Of a DNA stretch of 13,081 bases, positions 9,625-13,081 are shown piece by piece (position 1 is the stretch's first letter; each line of letters opens with the position of its first letter). The stretch covers positions 1-13,081 of the forward strand of contig CALAGB010000075.1 in the NCBI GenBank assembly GCA_937891245.1, in the 5' to 3' direction. Position numbers and translations under genes: made by a program. The notes below the pieces were generated by a model. It was not told where the DNA came from. It saw nothing but the letters and a program-made list of their open reading frames with translations, and ran no database searches. Source of the stretch: an uncultured Thermomicrobiales bacterium. Its GTDB lineage: Bacteria > Chloroflexota > Chloroflexia > Thermomicrobiales > Thermomicrobiaceae.

Positions 9625-10701
9625 TTACTTCGACAGCAGCCCCTGTTCCTGCAGGAATTCCTTGGCGACGTCGGGGATCGACTTGTGGTCGACGCTTACT
9701 TGCTTGATCAGTCCGACCATGACGTCGGTCGTCAGTTTCGTCTGCAGCGGGTTCAGAATGTCCGCGATTCCTGGAGCCTTCTGCAGGAGTTCATCCCGCA
9801 CGACTGGCGCTGGATTGTAGATCGGAAAGACATTCTTGGTGTCTTTCAGAACCACGAAATCCTTGACGATGATGTTCGGGTCGGTCGTGTAGCAGACGTT
9901 CAGATCGGCGTCGCCTTTCTCGACTGCGCCGAAGCCGAGCTGCTCGCTAATCTGCACCACTTTCTTGAAGTTGACGTTATAGGCCGTCTGCACCGGCGTC
10001 ACCGCCGCGTCCATGCCGTCCTGCTGGGTCGCGAGGGTCAGCTGATCGGCAATCGGTACGATATCGTCAAGGCTGGTGAGATTCTTCTCGCTGGCGACTT
10101 TCTTCGACGTACAGATCGCATAGCTGTCGTTGAGATCGAGTGCCGGATCGAGCCAGGTGAGTTGGAACTGTTGTTCGTAGGCTGCCTTGACGTCCTGGTA
10201 CGCCTTTTCGGCGTCCTGTGAAGGCGGCATATTCAACAGGCTGAGCGCCGTGCCGGTGAATTCGGGATAGATATCGATGGCGCCGCTCTTGATCGCCTTA
10301 TCGAGGACCGGAGTCTGTCCCAGCCCTAGTTTCGTCGATACGTCGTAGCCTTTGTCTTTGAGCAGCAGCGCGTACATCTCGGCGTTTAGCTGGCCGTCCA
10401 CATCGAGCTTGCTCCCGATCGTGATGCTGACGTCACCCGGATTGACGGATGAGACCGGCGAGCCGGTCGAGGTCGGCGTGCTCGCGCTTTCCGGCGTGCC
10501 CGCGGCGCCGGGGGTGCCGGTGGTGGCGGGCGTACCGGTCGAGGCCGAGGTCGGGGCGGCCGTTGAACCGCTTGAGCCCGTGGAGGTTGTCGACGTTGCC
10601 GTCGAATTTGAGCCACCGCAACTGGCGAGTAGCAGCGCCGCGATCAGGAAGATTGGAACGACCAACCACCGCGGTCGCCGAATCTGTTGCTTCGAGTTCA
10701 T
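9625..10701 (-). CDS. Osmoprotectant-type ABC transporter substrate-binding lipoprotein (OpuAC family)
   Basis: A 358-residue lipoprotein: basic start, hydrophobic segment and lipobox LLASC with the lipidated Cys at 28, then a low-complexity Ser/Thr/Gly/Pro linker (about 31-88) that would hold the domain away from the membrane. The binding domain follows (about 91-358) with ITIGSK (94-99), IDIYPEFTGTAL (143-154, the YPE(Y/F)TGT block of glycine betaine/choline-binding proteins) and CYTTDPNI, the second ligand-site region. The exact substrate (glycine betaine, choline, carnitine or proline betaine) cannot be told from motifs alone. ATG 10701 has AAGGA seven bases upstream. It is the last gene after two permeases; the 78-nt gap before it holds a small hairpin (10755-10769, GCCGT/ACGGC). 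Confidence 0.92.
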   Translation of the reverse strand: MNSKQQIRRPRWLVVPIFLIAALLLASCGGSNSTATSTTSTGSSGSTAAPTSASTGTPATTGTPGAAGTPESASTPTSTGSPVSSVNPGDVSITIGSKLDVDGQLNAEMYALLLKDKGYDVSTKLGLGQTPVLDKAIKSGAIDIYPEFTGTALSLLNMPPSQDAEKAYQDVKAAYEQQFQLTWLDPALDLNDSYAICTSKKVASEKNLTSLDDIVPIADQLTLATQQDGMDAAVTPVQTAYNVNFKKVVQISEQLGFGAVEKGDADLNVCYTTDPNIIVKDFVVLKDTKNVFPIYNPAPVVRDELLQKAPGIADILNPLQTKLTTDVMVGLIKQVSVDHKSIPDVAKEFLQEQGLLSK

Positions 10702-10779
10702 GAACTGTCCTTTTCGTCGTCAGATTTCCGAATTACCGTGTTTCGCTTCGCAAGGCCGTCTCCAACGGCTGCGCTGAAA

Positions 10780-11475
10780 TCAGAATGCCTCTGTTGCGAT
10801 CGAATCTTCCACAGACGATTTGCTTGATGGAGGACGTATTCCTTCCGATGTTACTGCTCGTTCGACGGCAGCGAGTCCGAACTCGGCGACCATGGCGAGA
10901 ATCGCGATGGCGATCGAACCGACGACCAGCGGCGCAGTTTCGAGCAGGTTAATCCCTTCCAGAATGTAGTCGCCGTAGCCACCGGCTCCGATCAGTGCAG
11001 CCAGTGGCGCGGTCGCGACGATCTGCACGGCGGAGGTGCGCACGCCAGCCATAGCGACTGGTAGTGCGAGCGGCGCTTGAACGCGAATGAGCACCTGCCA
11101 GGCGGTCATGCCGGTGCCTCGTGCGGCTTCGGTGATCATCGGATCGATCCCGCGCAGCCCGGCGATTGTGTTGAGCAGGATCGGCGGTATACCGAGCGCG
11201 GTCAGGGCTAGCGCGGCCGGAGTAAAGCCGATGCCAAGGTAGGGGAGCACGATGGCGAGGAAGGCGAGTGTCGGGATCGCGCGCGCTAGACCGCTGAGAT
11301 TGGTCGCGAAGAAGGCCGCGATTGGGCGTCGCGCGACGAGGACACCGAGCAGTACACCGATCACGATGGAGATGACGATCGGGATCGCGCAGAGTTTGAG
11401 ATAGATGACGGTCTGCTCGGCGAAGCGGGTATTCGGGTCGCGGAAGAAATCTCCGACCTCGTGCAAGAACTCCAA
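10780..11475 (-). CDS. Osmoprotectant-type ABC transporter permease (second of two)
   Basis: A 231-residue integral membrane subunit with five or six hydrophobic segments (about 25-50, 64-83, 85-106, 136-163 and 176-200). The cytoplasmic EAA loop that docks on the ATPase is visible: EAARGTGMTAWQ (116-127) to PLALP (135-139). The YLKLCAIPIVISIVIGVLLG and ARAIPTLAFLAI blocks are typical of OpuB/OpuC/ProW-type permeases. No ATG or GTG is available; the frame starts at TTG 11475, preceded at nine bases by GGAAGGG. The start lies 29 nt after the stop of the upstream permease, so the two form a heterodimer expressed together. The last 25 residues are hydrophilic and not conserved-looking. Confidence 0.9.
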   Translation of the reverse strand: MEFLHEVGDFFRDPNTRFAEQTVIYLKLCAIPIVISIVIGVLLGVLVARRPIAAFFATNLSGLARAIPTLAFLAIVLPYLGIGFTPAALALTALGIPPILLNTIAGLRGIDPMITEAARGTGMTAWQVLIRVQAPLALPVAMAGVRTSAVQIVATAPLAALIGAGGYGDYILEGINLLETAPLVVGSIAIAILAMVAEFGLAAVERAVTSEGIRPPSSKSSVEDSIATEAF

Positions 11476-11504
11476 AAATGCATGCCCTTCCGGTGCGGGT
11501 GAAC

Positions 11505-12161
11505 CTACGCGATTGCCCCGACGCGTCGACCGCGGCTCAAGAGCCGTTGAACTCCAAGGAGCAGGAAATCGACGACGATCGCCAGCAAACTCACGATAAT
11601 GACACCGGCCACGACCTGATCGTTGTAACTCGTATTGAACCCCTGGAAGATCAGATAACCGAGGTCCTGCACACCAAAGAGCGGCGCGATCGTCGCGATA
11701 CCGATCGTCGTCACCGTCGCCACGCGGATGCCCGCCACGATCACGGGCAGCGCCAGCGGCAGGATCACTTCACGTTGCAGCTGCCAGCCGTTCATTCCCA
11801 TAGCGCGGCCGACCTCGATGAGCAGTGGGTCAACCGACCTGATCGCTGCCACGATGTTCCGTATCAAGACGACCTGAGCGTAAAGCACCATCGGCAGTAC
11901 CACGGTCGTCCGGGTCAGGCCGGTGAAGGGAATCAGGATCGCCATGAAGGCGAGGCTCGGGATGGTGTAGAGGATGCCCGCCAGCGTGATGATCGGCAGA
12001 TAGACGCGCACGAAGCGGGCAGCGAACAGTCCGAGTGGAAAGGCGATCACGAAGCCGATGGCCATGGTAATGAGCGTCAGGGAGAGATGATCGATAATCA
12101 GGCTGGTGATGCTGGTGGGGTCGGAGAGTACCCAGTGTTCTGATTGCAGAATGTAGTCCAC
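11505..12161 (-). CDS. Osmoprotectant-type ABC transporter permease (first of two)
   Basis: A 218-residue permease of the same family as its neighbour, with hydrophobic segments at about 22-50, 54-79, 85-107, 135-162 and 184-205 and an EAA loop EVGRAMGMNGWQ (116-127) to PLALP (135-139). The first EAA residues are E-V-G instead of E-A-A, a common variant. The frame is open to 12407, but the upstream part is Arg-rich and unlike any permease; I choose GTG 12161 because GGGGGA lies six bases upstream and the hydrophobic core begins at once. It is the first gene of the importer operon and faces away from the DUF1440-like gene across 177 nt. Confidence 0.9.
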   Translation of the reverse strand: MDYILQSEHWVLSDPTSITSLIIDHLSLTLITMAIGFVIAFPLGLFAARFVRVYLPIITLAGILYTIPSLAFMAILIPFTGLTRTTVVLPMVLYAQVVLIRNIVAAIRSVDPLLIEVGRAMGMNGWQLQREVILPLALPVIVAGIRVATVTTIGIATIAPLFGVQDLGYLIFQGFNTSYNDQVVAGVIIVSLLAIVVDFLLLGVQRLLSRGRRVGAIA

Positions 12162-12338
12162 AGCGTGTCCCCCGGTCCCAACGTCACCCGCCCACCGCCG
12201 CGATGTTTGAGCACAGTACGTGCCATGAGCGTGTGCCGCGCGCGTTGCATCAACACATGATTCTGGCATAGGTCGTGCGCGTGGTCTAGAGTCGTTTTGG
12301 CTGACTCGAGCCGCGCGGAACGAAGGCGAGCGACGAGG
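12162..12338. other. Divergent intergenic region of the importer
   Basis: These 177 bases separate the permease operon (-) from the membrane protein and ATPase genes (+), so both promoters should lie here. I see only weak candidates, for example TTGCAT (12245) with CATAGG (12267) on the plus strand, and a short palindrome GCACAGTACGTGC (12211-12223) that could be an operator. None is convincing. Confidence 0.3.
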
Positions 12339-12857
12339 ATGCTGAAAAAGATCGGATTTGGGTTGGTCGCCGGAATCGTCGCGACAGCCGCGATGGATGT
12401 GAGCCAAACGTCCGTGATCCCTGCCGTGCGTTCCTGGATCTCGTCGTTGCGTGGCAAGCAGGCTGATGACAACGCATCAAATTCCGGCTCCGCAGACAGC
12501 CAACCGGAGTCATCGCCGGAGAAGATCGCGCATCGTGCCGCCGATCTCCTCGGCGTTTCGCTGAGCCGTGGCGAAGTGTCGACCTGGGGCAATCGCGTCC
12601 ACTGGATCTATGGCGCGCACTGGGGATCGGTATACTCAACCCTGGGGCTTTCTCGGTCTCCGCTCGGCGGGCTTGGGTTTGGGGCACTGCTCTGGCTGTG
12701 CAGTGATGAACTCCTCCTCTGGGCGTTGGGGATCGCCGAAAAGCCGACGAAATACCCGTTCTCGGTGCATGCCAGCGCGCTCGCGGCGCATCTCGTTTAT
12801 GGCGGTGTTCTGGGAACGATGCTCGCGGGCTTCGAGCCAGACCGGCTCCGCGGCTAG
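12339..12857 (+). CDS. Small membrane protein resembling DUF1440/YagU
   Basis: A 172-residue protein with a hydrophobic N-terminal segment (about 5-22), a charged Ser/Asp/Asn-rich stretch (about 40-60), then EKIAHRAADLLG (61-72), VHWIYGAHWGSVYSTLG (87-103), a hydrophobic segment (about 108-122), SDELLLWALG (122-131) and YPFSVHASALAAHLVYGG (139-156). The pattern of His-Trp-containing membrane helices with S/D-E and H-x-x-YG motifs resembles DUF1440 (YagU-type) inner membrane proteins, whose role is unclear; the match is from memory. The frame opens at TTG 12297, but ATG 12339 puts the first helix at the N-terminus and is preferred; neither has a strong ribosome site. It lies 27 nt before the ATPase gene in the same reading frame, so the two are probably co-transcribed. 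Confidence 0.65.
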   Translation: MLKKIGFGLVAGIVATAAMDVSQTSVIPAVRSWISSLRGKQADDNASNSGSADSQPESSPEKIAHRAADLLGVSLSRGEVSTWGNRVHWIYGAHWGSVYSTLGLSRSPLGGLGFGALLWLCSDELLLWALGIAEKPTKYPFSVHASALAAHLVYGGVLGTMLAGFEPDRLRG

Positions 12858-12884
12858 TGTGCTGGAACAAGAGGGGACAAGGCG

Positions 12885-13081
12885 ATCGACGCTTCGACGG
12901 AATCGGCAACGCAGGCCAGCTCGATTGTCTTCGACCATGTCTCGAAATCATTTCCCGGTCTCGCGCGGCCGGCCGTCAATGATGTCTCGCTGAGTATCGA
13001 GCCGGGACAGTTCGTCGTTCTGCTCGGTCCCTCGGGGTGCGGCAAGACGACGCTTTTGAAGCTCGTCAATCGCCTTTATGA
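12885..13081 (+). CDS. Osmoprotectant-type ABC transporter ATPase, 5' part (cut by window end)
   Basis: The last 197 bases encode the N-terminus of an ABC ATPase: FDHVSKSFPG (residues 16-25), AVNDVSLSIEPGQFVVLLGP, and Walker A GPSGCGKTT followed by LLKLVNRLY. The LKLVNRL ending of this block is typical of OpuA/OpuC/ProV-type subunits, and the permeases and binding protein are next door, so this is most likely their energy-coupling subunit. The frame is open from 12858 (after the TAG of the preceding gene) yet has no ATG, GTG or TTG before Walker A. ATC 12885 is the best start: AGAGGGGA (12870-12877) lies seven bases upstream. The Walker B, signature and any CBS domains lie beyond the window. 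Confidence 0.88.
   Translation, partial: MDASTESATQASSIVFDHVSKSFPGLARPAVNDVSLSIEPGQFVVLLGPSGCGKTTLLKLVNRLY

Noticed and set aside
12855..12884. TAG joining the DUF1440-like protein and the ATPase into one read-through (pyrrolysine) protein, since both are in the same frame
   Set aside because: A good ribosome site lies between them, the first protein ends naturally, and nothing in the window suggests pyrrolysine use.
12286..12951. 221-codon open frame on the minus strand
   Set aside because: Arg/Ser/Pro-rich shadow of the membrane protein and ATPase genes with no recognisable domain.

Overview
The window comes from a GC-rich bacterial chromosome. Three things together suggest a Chloroflexota lineage such as Thermomicrobia or a Sphaerobacter relative: a classical T-box leader (known from Firmicutes, Actinobacteria, Chloroflexi and a few other phyla), a full-length MutL (absent from most Actinobacteria), and a selenoprotein. 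This is an inference; a high-GC Firmicute is the main alternative. No tRNA, rRNA, CRISPR array or transposase was seen.

Layout. (1) Positions 1-224 hold two hairpin repeats in opposite orientation (REPIN-like) and no gene. (2) 225-5700 is a minus-strand operon: promoter, valine T-box leader, valS, a 3-methyladenine DNA glycosylase overlapping valS by one base, then mutL. Two DNA-repair genes therefore lie behind a tRNA-Val sensing switch, although mutL may also have its own extended -10 promoter. (3) 5781-7292 (+) is a B12-binding-type radical SAM protein. Its frame appears to stop at TGA 7245, just after ...WFC, but continues in frame as U-A-E-P to TAA at 7290. This is the signature of the CUAEP/CCAEP-tail radical SAM (seleno)proteins, so I read the TGA as selenocysteine. 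A hairpin of suitable geometry for a bacterial SECIS follows. (4) 7372-9545 (+) is a two-gene unit: an M48 (HtpX-like) membrane protein whose zinc-protease residues are all lost, followed by lemA. (5) 9625-12161 (-) is an osmoprotectant-type (glycine betaine/choline/carnitine, Opu/ProU-like) ABC importer: two permeases, then a substrate-binding lipoprotein. (6) 12339-13081 (+), divergent from the permeases, holds a small membrane protein resembling DUF1440/YagU and then the 5' end of the matching ABC ATPase, cut by the window edge.

How they work together. The valS operon links valine tRNA charging to base-excision and mismatch repair. The Opu-type genes form one importer split across a divergent promoter region. 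The radical SAM selenoprotein and the pseudo-M48/LemA pair are neighbours on one strand, but a likely promoter lies between them, so a functional link is only a possibility.

The points most worth checking are the recoded UGA, the inactive M48 protein next to LemA, the T-box control of repair genes, and the ABC ATPase that has no ATG, GTG or TTG start.
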